A stretch of DNA of 64,000 nt, from the NCBI RefSeq assembly GCF_014397025.1, contig NZ_JACJUO010000002.1, positions 919,501-983,500 of the forward strand. The letters run 5' to 3'. The notes beneath the pieces were generated by a model. That model did no database searches. It had not been told where the DNA came from and saw only the letters and a program-made list of their open reading frames with translations. Each line of letters opens with the position of its first letter. The first letter of the stretch is position 1. A program made the position numbers and the translations under genes. Source of the DNA: Ochrobactrum sp. Marseille-Q0166 (GTDB lineage Bacteria > Pseudomonadota > Alphaproteobacteria > Rhizobiales > Rhizobiaceae). This document shows, piece by piece, positions 46,801 to 54,738 of this stretch.

Positions 46801-47984
46801 ATGATCCCCCGCCAAATAGCGGTCTTCAACGGTAGAATATATGATCGATGGGATTTGATGAAGGCGAGCAGATTCAGCGGGCCGCAAGTCCTTGCCATCC
46901 TTCGCCAGGCGGAAGGCGACTTTTGTGTACCAGAGTTATGTTGGGAACATGGAATAAGCACTACGTCATACTACAAATGGTGATCCAAATACGGAGGCTT
47001 GGATGCCTCGATGATCAGTCAGATGAAGGCTCCGGAAGGCGAGAACCGTCGCTTGAAGAAGATGTATGCGGAGATGAGCATGCAGGCGGAACTGCTTAAA
47101 GAGGCTCTTGGAAAAAATTGACGCGGCCATCTCAACGCCGAGAGATGACCGGGAAAGCAGTGGCGTTGCGAGGGGTGAGCGTTGCGCTTGCCTGCCGCAC
47201 TTTCGAGGTCAGCGAGACATGTTATCGTTACAGCGCCAAGCTGAACGACGAGAACGAGCAGGTTGCCGATCTCCTGATTGGACTGACGCGGGCAAAGAAG
47301 ACTTGGGGCTTCGGCCTGTGTTTCCTTTATCTACGCAATGTCCGGGGGACATCACTGGAATTATAAAAGCGTTTACCGCATCTATCGTGAATTTGAATTG
47401 AACCTTAGGATCAAGCCACGCAAGCGTTGGAAGTGGGACAAGCCCGATGCTCTGACAGTGCCAGATGCACCGAATATGGTCTGGTCCATGGATTTTATGG
47501 CCGACCGGCTGCAGGACGGAAGGCAAGTCCGACTGCTGAACGTCCTGGATGACTTCAACCGCGAAGGTTTGGGCATTGAGGTAGACTTCTCGCTGCCTGC
47601 TGAACGCGTCATCCGCAGCCTCAACCAGATCATCGAATGGCGCGGCAAACCATTCGCAATTCGTGTTGATAATGGGCCGGAATACGTCAGTGGCAAACTG
47701 ATGGAATGGGCTGCCAACCAAGGCGGCGCCTTGAGCCATATCCAATCCGGCAAGCCACAACAAAATGCGTATGTCGAGCGCTACAATCGCACCGTTCGGA
47801 ATGAATGGCTCGACCAATACATCATCAAAAGCATTGAGGAGCCGCAGGAATTTGCCAAGCAGTGGCTATGGACCTACAACAACGAACGTCCCAAGATGGG
47901 CATCGGCGGCGTAACGCCCGCACAGAAACTGAAAATGGCCGCGTGAATTATACTGACGAGCCTCGTTAAAAACGCGGGGATTAC
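46801..47984 (+). mobile_element. decayed IS3-family (IS407-like) element
   Basis: A ~1.2-kb element with imperfect ends: TGATCCCCCGCC at the left (46802-) and, reading inward, GTAATCCCCGCG at the right (about 47972-47983). It holds a broken transposase. It seems to be inserted into an older IS630 remnant. Confidence 0.6.
46857..47946 (+). pseudogene. broken IS407-type transposase (OrfA and OrfB)
   Basis: OrfA starts MKASRFSGPQVLAILRQAEG and is interrupted by an in-frame TGA after ISTTSYYKW (46981-46983), then continues SKYGG...NRRLKKMYAEMSMQAELL. OrfB begins EMTGKAVALRGVSVALACRT and is frameshifted near 47340, between FLYLRNVRG and [18 protein letters not shown]. The DDE core follows intact: [25 protein letters not shown] and [20 protein letters not shown], ending PAQKLKMAA. 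With a stop and a frameshift the element is not autonomous. Confidence 0.82.
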
Positions 47985-48394
47985 CTTTCGGCGACGCAAA
48001 TGATCCAAATATCATTTCTGCATTACTGCAATTTATAGATCTGGATAGAAACCCATTGGCTCATCTAGAGGTCTCTATACCCTCTGAGGAAGCTATTTTT
48101 ATAATAAGTGTGTCCTAAAGTATTATAACTTTCATACTGAAGGAAATACCAGACTTCCAAAAGCCGTTTATGCCAATTCCGAATTATGAGACGTAACTGT
48201 AAGCTGTCGGTTTATCCACAGGCAGAATCTGTACGCGTCTTTTTGGTTGTGTAGGACATTTAGAGGCGACAATTTGCCGTTAACTTCTAATACGACACGT
48301 TTAATGCAGCAGGATTTTTATCGTGACTTGCTCTTACAACTCGGTGGGAGCAGGATATTTGCATATGTATAGTACGCGCGCGTGGAGAATTAAA
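47985..48394. other. intergenic, no gene recognised
   Basis: AT-rich sequence between the IS407-type element and the lipoprotein gene, with stops in all frames. The lipoprotein promoter is likely in 48200-48390. An upstream in-frame extension of the lipoprotein (from 48323) lacks signal-peptide character. Confidence 0.4.
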
Positions 48395-48706
48395 ATGTTC
48401 ACCATTAAGAAGTTTTTGTCAGCGGCCTCGATAGGTCTGCTTTCTATTACGCTCATGGGCTGCGTCGGAGACCCGTATAGTGGTGGCGGCTATGACGGTT
48501 ATTACGGCGGCTCAACCGTAGTTTACAGCTCTGGTCCTCGATATGATCCACGCCAGTATCGAAGGGATCGTTATTACCGCGACAACTATTACAGGGATAA
48601 TTACCATCGCAGAGGTGAGCATAATCAGGGGCCATCGCGTCGCCCAGATTATCAGAGACCTCGCCCAGACAATCGACTTGGTACGCGCCCTGACGGCCCC
48701 GAGTAG
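48395..48706 (+). CDS. small Tyr/Arg-rich lipoprotein
   Basis: A 103-residue exported lipoprotein. It starts MFTIKKFLSAASIGLLSITL and ends its signal with a lipobox LMGC, so the mature protein begins at the cysteine at about residue 22. The rest is rich in Gly, Tyr, Arg and Asp, with a short internal repeat (YYRDNYYRDNY) and a Pro/Arg-rich tail. ATG 48395 is chosen over 48323 because it gives a clean signal peptide. The function is unknown. Its position just outside the phage remnant and its ordinary style suggest a host gene. Confidence 0.75.
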   Translation: MFTIKKFLSAASIGLLSITLMGCVGDPYSGGGYDGYYGGSTVVYSSGPRYDPRQYRRDRYYRDNYYRDNYHRRGEHNQGPSRRPDYQRPRPDNRLGTRPDGPE

Positions 48707-48988
48707 TCCACCAGTCGTTCGCCCGACCAATAATAGCCGTAGGGCTAACTTGATTGAATCCGAACGCTTTATACCTCTCAAGAGGGGGCCTCGGTAACAG
48801 GAGTGCCAATTCTAAATGATTAAATCCGCTGCAAGCTGATTGTGGCGGGTATTTTTGCAGATATTTGTAAAGGCAAAAAGGGCTTTCGTGAGTCTTTGCC
48901 TTTGGTGGGGTATTAGATGTCGTTCTTTCCTTTTGAAAAGTAAACTTCACGCGTTAAGGTGTGAAATATTTAGCTAGCCCAGCGATAT

Positions 48989-49219
48989 TCAAGACGGTAA
49001 TTCCCCCCGCAACCGTAATGTTCTTAGCAAGGTGATGATCTTTCGGTCTAAACGTACAAGGTCAACTTCGATCTTACCAAGCTTTTCATCCGCTCTTTTA
49101 ACACTTGCGTCTACGGCTGATACGCGAGCTTCTATAGTGTCGAATGTGTCGCCTCCATCCCCTTCTTTCAAGGAGACACGTTTGTTTGGGTGATCATAAA
49201 GGCTTGTTATCTTGCTCAT
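48989..49219 (-). CDS. small coiled-coil phage-type protein
   Basis: A 76-residue protein of unknown function. The region about 26-66 has heptad-like spacing (ARVSAVDASVKRADEKLGKI, then VDLVRLDRKI), suggesting a short coiled coil. Its ATG overlaps the preceding gene by 4 nt (ATGA), so it is the last gene of the tightly packed minus-strand phage operon 50993-48989. Confidence 0.6.
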   Translation of the reverse strand: MSKITSLYDHPNKRVSLKEGDGGDTFDTIEARVSAVDASVKRADEKLGKIEVDLVRLDRKIITLLRTLRLRGELPS

Positions 49220-49491
49220 TTTGGATTTACCTCAACCCAATCGGCTATCTGATCATAAGCAGGTTCGGTTAGCCGTGTGACATGGTACACATAGAACCTG
49301 CAGATTGCTTTCTGCATGGCGACCGCCGTCAGCAAGCGTATTCTATGGTCGAAGTGCTTTTTCTCACCGGCCATAATCTTGCGTGCGCAATCTTCGCAGT
49401 GACCTTTGTACTCGTCCCAAAGGCGAAGCATGACTTTCTCAGGGATAGCGGCGTCATCGGTCTTGCCGACCCACTCAGGAATCTTACGCAT
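49216..49491 (-). pseudogene. HNH endonuclease with an out-of-frame core
   Basis: The 91-codon frame starts like phage HNH nucleases (MRKIPEWVGKTDDAAIPEKV; CEDCARKIMAGEKKHFDHRI RL) with a CxxC and DHRIRL. After RLL the expected motif is missing, but the neighbouring frame encodes DGGRHAESNLQVLCVPCH, precisely the rest of the HNH/zinc core. The original frame then resumes family-like LTEPAYDQIADWVEV. A short segment (about 49275-49335) is thus read out of frame, as if flanked by two compensating indels. The annotated product would lack the second zinc CxxC and the catalytic histidine region. Confidence 0.65.
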
Positions 49492-49693
49492 GGTTCACCT
49501 CCGAGAAGTCGGCTTGAGCAAACACGCGTTCTAGTTCAGCCAAGCATTCACGATTGATACGTACTGGCTCTGTTTCGCGTATTAGGTCGATATGCTTTTT
49601 GATATATTCAGGCTTGGGTAAAATGGTTCGAAAATGGCTGCTAACTTTCACTCTACGAAAATCGGAAAGAGATTGGAGCGACATGGTTTTCAT
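49484..49693 (-). CDS. small phage-type protein, unknown
   Basis: A 69-residue protein (MKTMSLQSLSDFRRVKVSSH...). No family was recognised. It overlaps the genes on both sides (8 nt with the HNH gene, 4 nt with the NinB-like gene), so it is translated as part of the recombination operon. Confidence 0.55.
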   Translation of the reverse strand: MKTMSLQSLSDFRRVKVSSHFRTILPKPEYIKKHIDLIRETEPVRINRECLAELERVFAQADFSEVNHA

Positions 49694-50154
49694 GCTGCAT
49701 TCCTTCCAAGTTCTTCCTGAAGAAGGCCTTCGGGATCGGTTAAGACAACACCTTGTTTGGAAAAATGACGCTCCACAGCATCAAGATAACGGGTCTGCTG
49801 TTTGACGGTCATCAGTCGGGTGACGCCAAAATCAAACGGCACCATCATCAGCTTGATTTTGTGCTCATAAGGAAGTGGCCTGACAAGCGCGTCGTATTCC
49901 CGGCAGAATGCCTTTTCTTCATTTCGTAGGATTGAAATGTCGAAATGCAGCTTGCAATATCCGCGAGCGTATTCCGTGCTCCAGCCGTCAACCTGATCGG
50001 CAATGTCGAGCATCCACTTTCGATTAAGCCGGTTTTGTTTGCTGCTTCTTTTCCCTGACACGGTTACATTCACCGTTAATGGAAGTTTTTGCCCTTGAAT
50101 AAACTTAATGGCTTGGCGAAGCTCGAACTCAGTTTCTATGAAACGGGTTGCCAT
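49690..50154 (-). CDS. NinB-like phage recombination protein
   Basis: A 154-residue protein resembling phage lambda NinB, a recombination-accessory protein that binds single-stranded DNA and can partly substitute for RecFOR functions. The family style is seen in ELRQAIKFIQGQKLPLTVNV, KRSSKQNRLNRKWMLDIADQ, and FDFGVTRLMTVKQQTRYLDA with GVVLTDP near the end. It overlaps the Bet gene by one nucleotide and the next gene by four. Confidence 0.8.
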   Translation of the reverse strand: MATRFIETEFELRQAIKFIQGQKLPLTVNVTVSGKRSSKQNRLNRKWMLDIADQVDGWSTEYARGYCKLHFDISILRNEEKAFCREYDALVRPLPYEHKIKLMMVPFDFGVTRLMTVKQQTRYLDAVERHFSKQGVVLTDPEGLLQEELGRNAA

Positions 50155-50993
50155 TAATCTACTCCCTTGCTGGAGTTGATTTGGCCAAGACGACGCGCTT
50201 TTATTTTGTGGGCAATCTCAAGATTAATGTCGTCACCGTCGAAGGTTCCTTCGGGGTCTAGTTCCATCCAAACTTCTTCGACTGTTTCAATGTCGTTCGC
50301 GGTAGAGAGCTGTGTTTCCAAATCTGTGAAGTAAGCAGCGGTGTCGATTAGCTCAGCCGTTTCAGCTTCAACTGCAGCTTCTTGTTCGTGAGCGATCTGC
50401 TTGATTTGCTGATTTTCAACAGGCGGCGGCGCCACAACAGTTGCGTGGGTGATAACTTCGGGGCTGCGTTCTGCTTCATCAGGATCAATGATGCCAGCAA
50501 AGCCAAAGGCATAACATGCGCACTGAGATGCTGCCTTGTGGCGCAACATGCGCTTTGGCCATTTCTGCCAAGGCTCAGTCGTGCGTTTGCACTCGTCCAT
50601 GTATTCCGTGACAACGGTAGGGCGTTTCCTATCCTTGCGATAGATCGAGCATTTCACTGATTCGAGGTTCTTCTTCTCGTCAAATTCGTCAATGAAATCT
50701 ATGCCGTTACACTGCGGGTGTGAGTTGATAAGATTGAACCATCCATCAACGCCAACAATAGGCTGAATACCACCACCCTTTTTAGGGAAAGCATAAATTT
50801 CACGAGTAATCGGGTTAAGGCCGTACTCTTTCGCGACCATGAGGAAAGCCGCAAATTCTTCATTGCTGGCGGTGTTTGGCAAGCATATTGCGCGAACCGT
50901 ATCAGCAAAAGCTTTTGGCTCCATATTGTAAGCTGACGCCATGGTACCGATAAGAGTTGGGCGCGGCTGTTCGATTTTTGCTACCTTATTCAT
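50154..50993 (-). CDS. phage recombination protein Bet (RecT superfamily)
   Basis: A ~279-residue single-strand annealing protein. The core about 25-190 shows ICLPNTASNEEFAAFLMVAK, YGLNPITREIYAFPKKGGGI, VGVDGWFNLINSHPQCNGID and CKRTTEPWQKWPKRMLRHKA, the signature of Bet/RecT. The C-terminus is acidic. ATG 50993 is chosen because it overlaps the stop of the upstream phage frame as ATGA. A longer open frame to 51029 is not needed. It works with NinB in phage-encoded recombination, though no exonuclease is visible. Confidence 0.88.
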   Translation of the reverse strand: MNKVAKIEQPRPTLIGTMASAYNMEPKAFADTVRAICLPNTASNEEFAAFLMVAKEYGLNPITREIYAFPKKGGGIQPIVGVDGWFNLINSHPQCNGIDFIDEFDEKKNLESVKCSIYRKDRKRPTVVTEYMDECKRTTEPWQKWPKRMLRHKAASQCACYAFGFAGIIDPDEAERSPEVITHATVVAPPPVENQQIKQIAHEQEAAVEAETAELIDTAAYFTDLETQLSTANDIETVEEVWMELDPEGTFDGDDINLEIAHKIKARRLGQINSSKGVD

Positions 50994-51232
50994 GCTGCTT
51001 TCTCCGGCCATTTCTCGGTTCGATGCCAAGTTTCGTAATCAGCGTAGGGGATTGGATATTTAGCGACTTCAGCTCGAAGCTCACCGGCTTCGGTTCTCCA
51101 GATAGCAGTCGCAACCCAAGGGCGCTTGATTGGCGCAAGGTTCTTGTTCAGCCCGCGACGGTCACGAAGCTTGAAGTACCCACATTGCGGTCCGCTTTCA
51201 TGGCTCGCATAGCTCAGCTGGATAGAGCGTTG
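50990..51232 (-). pseudogene. 3' remnant of a phage gene overlapping the tRNA-like gene
   Basis: A frame with no start codon runs from about 51232 to TGA at 50992-50990 and encodes HESGPQCGYFKLRDRRGLNK then NLAPIKRPWVATAIWRTEAG and a tail ending WPEKAA. Composition looks like real protein. The stop overlaps the Bet start. The 5' part is missing, and the open frame begins inside the antisense of the tRNA-like gene, so the upstream portion was replaced or deleted. Confidence 0.45.
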
Positions 51233-51275
51233 GACTTAGGTTCACAGGTCGTAGGTTCAAATCCTGCTGCGAGCC
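51203..51275 (+). tRNA. tRNA-like gene, anticodon UAG, class I shape
   Basis: A 73-nt cloverleaf can be drawn. The 7-bp acceptor stem is GCTCGCA/TGCGAGC, the D stem is GCTC/GAGC with AGCTGGATA loop, and the T stem is GTAGG/CCTGC around TTCAAAT. The anticodon loop CTTAGGT reads UAG at 34-36, which would pair with CUA (Leu). Unlike normal tRNA-Leu it has only a 4-nt variable region, and its anticodon stem pairs at only 3 of 5 positions. CCA is not encoded at the usual place. It is probably a phage-borne or decaying tRNA. Confidence 0.55.
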
Positions 51276-51485
51276 TGCCACTCGGACAGAATGCGAGGCG
51301 ACCGAAAGGCGTCAATTCAAGCCGGATATAACGGCGGGCTAGGTAGTGTTTCCGGCAATCCTAGGTATATGTAATCCAGTACATACCCGCCTTGCATACT
51401 AATCAGAACGGCGGCGCTGAACCTATCGTGACACGCCCTTCTATGTTTGATAAATGTTTCCCTGTTAAATTCTGGGAGACTTGAG

Positions 51486-51737
51486 ATGGCATGCGGACGA
51501 TGTGGAAACGAAAGCTGTAATGAGGGTATGAAATGTGCAAGCTGCGGCGCTGAATATCGTCGTAAGCGGTTTCTTCTGTTCTCAACCGTTCTGTTGAGTT
51601 TGATTATTTCCGCTGGCTTCTTAGCGAACTGGTCAGGGTACGTTTCATTCTTGTTTTGGCTAGCCTTACAGTTACCTCTGACTGCATTGATGTATCGCGC
51701 GTCTCGCAAATCTTGGCGCGTAAGACCAGTTATCTAA
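51486..51737 (+). CDS. small zinc-ribbon membrane protein
   Basis: An 84-residue protein beginning at ATG 51486, with GGGAG about nine bases upstream. The N-terminus has a zinc-ribbon-like set of cysteines (ACGRCGNESCNEGMKCASCG), followed by two transmembrane segments (LLFSTVLLSLIISAGFLA and VSFLFWLALQLPLTALMY). This layout is common in small phage and bacterial membrane proteins of unknown role. A longer frame to 51447 lacks a ribosome site. Confidence 0.65.
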   Translation: MACGRCGNESCNEGMKCASCGAEYRRKRFLLFSTVLLSLIISAGFLANWSGYVSFLFWLALQLPLTALMYRASRKSWRVRPVI

Positions 51738-51761
51738 GGTTTAAATTCTTCGTGTATCAGC

Positions 51762-51788
51762 CCCGCCTAGTGCGGGGGGGGGGCTTTG
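51762..51788 (+). terminator. hairpin with a G10 tract after the zinc-ribbon gene
   Basis: AGCCCCGC (51759-51766) pairs with the G-rich arm after CTAGT, and CTTTGG follows. The downstream arm contains ten consecutive G (51774-51783), more than the stem needs. The run is slippage-prone. It lies 25-50 nt beyond the stop of the zinc-ribbon gene. Confidence 0.5.
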
Positions 51789-52155
51789 GCGAACAGTTTT
51801 TAATTTATGCTTTCAGCGTGTCGAATTATCCGAGCAATCTCATAAGGGCCTTCAATTCCACTATCTTATATCTTGTACACCTGTTTCGCGATCTTCAGGG
51901 CTTCTGCTGCTGTAGGCGAAGAAACATTAAGCAACACAGGTTTCGACATACGCACGCTGCTCTGGCTTATATGTTCCAACAAACTGGTCTGTACGAAATG
52001 GCATTCAATATGTCCTCAAATCAATTGAATTAACGCTCTTACATTACCCATCAGGAATAAACAGTGGCTCTCGCAGGAAATCAAACATGGCTCGCGGAGG
52101 TAAGCGCGATGATGCTAGCCGTCTTGTCGAGGGTAACGTTACCGACAGGGTACAT
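51789..52155. other. intergenic, no gene recognised
   Basis: Between the zinc-ribbon gene and the convergent LprI-like gene. A plus-strand 125-codon frame (51656-52033) overlaps the zinc-ribbon gene and has no family features. Stops occur in the other frames. It may be deleted phage DNA. Confidence 0.35.
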
Positions 52156-52563
52156 CTAATCATTGCTTGGAACGGCGCAGGTTAAATCCCCTTCGGGACA
52201 ATTGAGATAGTTTATGAGCTGCTTATTACGCTCTGTCGTTAGTTGGGCTCTGCATGATGCAAGCATCATAGGGTGTATGCTTCCACCAGCTGTTGACGAG
52301 GATGAGAAATTACATTCAGCATCTCGAAATTTAATCCATGCCCGTTGGGAGGATATTAATAGCTGCTTTGCATCTGGATCGTCAGAGAGCCGTCTTTCGA
52401 TTTCCTTGTAACTGACGTTAAGCAACTTGTCCGCCTCATGTAATTTATCATTAGCGCATTGGTTCATCGTTGCTTGATCGTCGGCCTTGTCGCATTCGAC
52501 TGCTGCAAATGCTGGTGATGACAATAGTGCTGCCGTCATAACAGTTAAAGTAAATAGCTTCAT
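52156..52563 (-). CDS. LprI-like periplasmic protein (DUF1311)
   Basis: A 135-residue secreted protein. The signal peptide is about residues 1-20 (KLFTLTVMTAALLSSPAFAA). The mature part has the LprI/DUF1311 pattern, with cysteines in VECDKADDQATMNQCAND, then LNVSYKEIERRL, QRAWIKFRDAECNF, MLASCRAQLTTERNKQL and a CPEGDLTC tail. Members include a mycobacterial lysozyme inhibitor. It is probably a moron gene carried by the phage, or a host gene. Confidence 0.85.
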   Translation of the reverse strand: MKLFTLTVMTAALLSSPAFAAVECDKADDQATMNQCANDKLHEADKLLNVSYKEIERRLSDDPDAKQLLISSQRAWIKFRDAECNFSSSSTAGGSIHPMMLASCRAQLTTERNKQLINYLNCPEGDLTCAVPSND

Positions 52564-52581
52564 TCCCGCCTCCCATAACTT

Positions 52582-53286
52582 GTGTTGAGATTAAACCGTG
52601 GCTTTCACAGTAAAGCAAGAGGGGTAGATGTCGCTGCACGAGGCACTTTAGGTGCAACCGGGAACTTTCATAAAATTACGTACGTCACTGCTTCCGGCAC
52701 GTTTAATTATGATGCTGAAACAAAGCTCACTGAAATCATTCTTATTGGCGGCGGCGGTGGTGGAACGGTCTATAAATTGATTAGCAATCCCACTTCTGCC
52801 TCTATCACGATTGGCGCAGGTGGAGCGCTTTCCAGTTCTTCAGGAGGTTTACCTGTAGCTGGAAACAACGGAGGAAATTCCACCTATACCGCTTCTGGCA
52901 TTTCGTTGACTGCGGGTGGTGGTGCGGGAGCGCCACAAACCTTTGCGTCTGCAAATGCTGTTGCTGGTAACGGGGGTGCCGGAGGAACGGCAACGGGAGG
53001 CGATAGAAATATTCCGGGTGAAAATGGGAAAGGATCACTGTCATTAGGCTTGTCCGCTGTGGGTGGCGGGGTAGCGGTTGGTCTGGCTGGTGACGGAGGA
53101 AGTTCTGCTTATGGTGTCGGCGGATTAGCGCCAAGGATTTCATCAAATGCCGCAGCCCAAGGGATCGGGAATTATGGCTTGGGGTTCGGCTCTGGCAGTT
53201 CGGGATCGATGCGAATGCTGATCGTTGGTAACTGGTTCAGTAACGCAGGTGTTCCCGGAATATGCATCATAAGGGAGTATAAATAA
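52582..53286 (+). CDS. glycine-rich phage tail-fibre fragment
   Basis: A 234-residue frame. Residues about 30-50 (NFHKITYVTASGTFNYDAET) and the Gly-rich remainder (LIGGGGGG, GNGGAGGTATGGDRN) match the C-terminal glycine-rich domain of tail fibres. The GTG start lies only 18 nt from the divergent LprI-like gene and the first ~28 residues are out of character. The 5' part of the fibre gene has therefore probably been deleted. Its downstream partner overlaps by one base. Confidence 0.65.
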   Translation: MLRLNRGFHSKARGVDVAARGTLGATGNFHKITYVTASGTFNYDAETKLTEIILIGGGGGGTVYKLISNPTSASITIGAGGALSSSSGGLPVAGNNGGNSTYTASGISLTAGGGAGAPQTFASANAVAGNGGAGGTATGGDRNIPGENGKGSLSLGLSAVGGGVAVGLAGDGGSSAYGVGGLAPRISSNAAAQGIGNYGLGFGSGSSGSMRMLIVGNWFSNAGVPGICIIREYK

Positions 53287-53657
53287 TGCTTGCAGCACTT
53301 ATTCACGATGAGTTTGTTAGCAATATCATTGTCGTAGATGAAACCACTGATCTTACTGAGTTTGCAGGATACATTCGGTGCGCGGACGATGTTGCAATCG
53401 GCTGGTCATATGCGAATGGTGAGTTTGTCGCTCCACCGTCAAACACTGATCCACTTGTGCCGGTCGTTATCATCATTCCGGCTTTGACACTATGGCGACG
53501 GATGAACAATGACGAGGCCGAACAGGTGAATGACGAAATGCAAAAACGACCGTTTCGCATGAGAAAGATTTTTGAAACAGCCCCTAACTTTCGATCAGAT
53601 GATGAGCTTTGGCCGCTGCTTGAACAGATAGCAAACGAGCTTTTCGGCGCAGATTGA
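53286..53657 (+). CDS. phage tail-fibre-associated protein
   Basis: A 123-residue protein (MLAALIHDEFVSNIIVVDET...). It sits immediately after the fibre gene with a TAATG overlap, the usual place of a tail-fibre chaperone or accessory. The N-terminal half (IGWSYANGEFVAPP) is like small phage proteins that read out the fibre. The C-terminal half (TLWRRMNNDEAEQVNDEM) resembles a helical region seen in many prophage proteins. Function is not established. Confidence 0.6.
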   Translation: MLAALIHDEFVSNIIVVDETTDLTEFAGYIRCADDVAIGWSYANGEFVAPPSNTDPLVPVVIIIPALTLWRRMNNDEAEQVNDEMQKRPFRMRKIFETAPNFRSDDELWPLLEQIANELFGAD

Positions 53658-53854
53658 GCGGCTGAGTTGCTGGCATCATAAGCCATCCATAATTGATCTA
53701 GAGCGCGTCCATTGAACGCGGAATCGTGTTGAGGATTCCCTTGGTCGCCGAATTCTGATTCCATCGCTCCGACTGGTGATTTGGTTGGAGGCAATATGAC
53801 CCGGCTTTCAGTGATGATCTGCGTAGCCGCGTTCTGGCTGCGTCACGGGATGGC

Positions 53855-54178
53855 ATGTCGGCACGTTCAGCGGCAGCCCGATTTGGGATTGGGATTTCAA
53901 CAGCCATCGCCTGGATTGCGAGTGCGCGAGCAGGTCTGTTGACCCCGGCGAAGCAGGGCCGACGCGGCGGCTCACGCCTGGATCCTCACGAGGACTTCAT
54001 CTTCGGCATGATCGAAGAGGCGAAGGATATCACGCTCAACGAAATGGTCCGGCGATTGCATGAGGAGAGAGCCGTATTGATCGGCCGCAGTGCGCTTGAC
54101 GTCTGGCTGCGAAAGCGCGGCTGGACTTTCAAAAAAAGACCGCACATGCACTGGAGCAGGACCGTCCTGACCTGCTGA
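53855..54178 (+). CDS. IS630 transposase OrfA (HTH), copy 2
   Basis: A 107-residue DNA-binding half, identical in protein sequence to copy 1. It ends TFKKRPHMHWSRTVLTC. A run of seven A (54131-54137) just before that end is the -1 slip site leading to the DDE half. As in copy 1, related sequence extends upstream without a start codon. Confidence 0.83.
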   Translation: MSARSAAARFGIGISTAIAWIASARAGLLTPAKQGRRGGSRLDPHEDFIFGMIEEAKDITLNEMVRRLHEERAVLIGRSALDVWLRKRGWTFKKRPHMHWSRTVLTC

Positions 54179-54264
54179 AGCGTCGCCAGGACTGGTTCGA
54201 CGGCCAGCTCGATCTCGATCCAGCGCACCTCGTATTCATTGATGAAACCGGCCTGAGCACGAAG

Positions 54265-54738
54265 ATGTCCCGGCTTCGCGGACGAGCCCCTTGCGGAGAT
54301 CGATGCCATTCACCGGTCCCACACGGCCATTGGAAGACAACGACATTTACCGGTGCACTCAGACTATCTGGCATGACCGCGCCCATGGTCCTCGACGGTG
54401 CGATGAACGGCGTCGCATTCCAGGCCTATGTCGAACAGGTTCTCATTCCAACCTTGGTGACCGGCGACATCGTCATCATGGACAACCTGCCGTCACATAA
54501 GGCGAAGGGCGTGCGTCTCGCAATCGAAGGTGCGGGCTGCAGCTTGCTCTACCTTCCTCCATGCAGTCCAGACTTCAACCCCATCGAGAAGGCCTTCGCC
54601 AAGCTCAAGGCCGTCTTGCGCGCCAAAGCCGAGCGAACCGTCGAGGGCTTATGGAATACTGTCGGCCAGATCGTCACGCTGTTTGAACCACAAGAATGTG
54701 CCAACTACTTCAAATCCTGCGGAGATGACCGCGAGTAA
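54265..54738 (+). CDS. IS630 transposase OrfB (DDE domain), copy 2
   Basis: The catalytic half, one frame back from OrfA and open from the A7 run. The motifs FIDETGLSTKM (upstream of the first ATG), VIMDNLPSHK and SPDFNPIEKAFAKLK give the DDE triad. Here the usual PYSPDFN reads PCSPDFN, and the C-terminus reads CGDDRE instead of CGDDPE. The Tyr-to-Cys change lies near the catalytic glutamate and may weaken activity. Confidence 0.85.
   Translation: MSRLRGRAPCGDRCHSPVPHGHWKTTTFTGALRLSGMTAPMVLDGAMNGVAFQAYVEQVLIPTLVTGDIVIMDNLPSHKAKGVRLAIEGAGCSLLYLPPCSPDFNPIEKAFAKLKAVLRAKAERTVEGLWNTVGQIVTLFEPQECANYFKSCGDDRE

Noticed and set aside
48481..48706. Short repeats in the lipoprotein gene as a possible CRISPR-like array
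   Set aside because: They are codon-level repeats of a Tyr-Arg-Asp-rich protein. No CRISPR array with regular repeats and spacers was seen anywhere in the window.
51656..52033. 125-codon plus-strand frame
   Set aside because: Overlaps the zinc-ribbon gene in another frame and crosses the G10 hairpin; composition unlike a protein.
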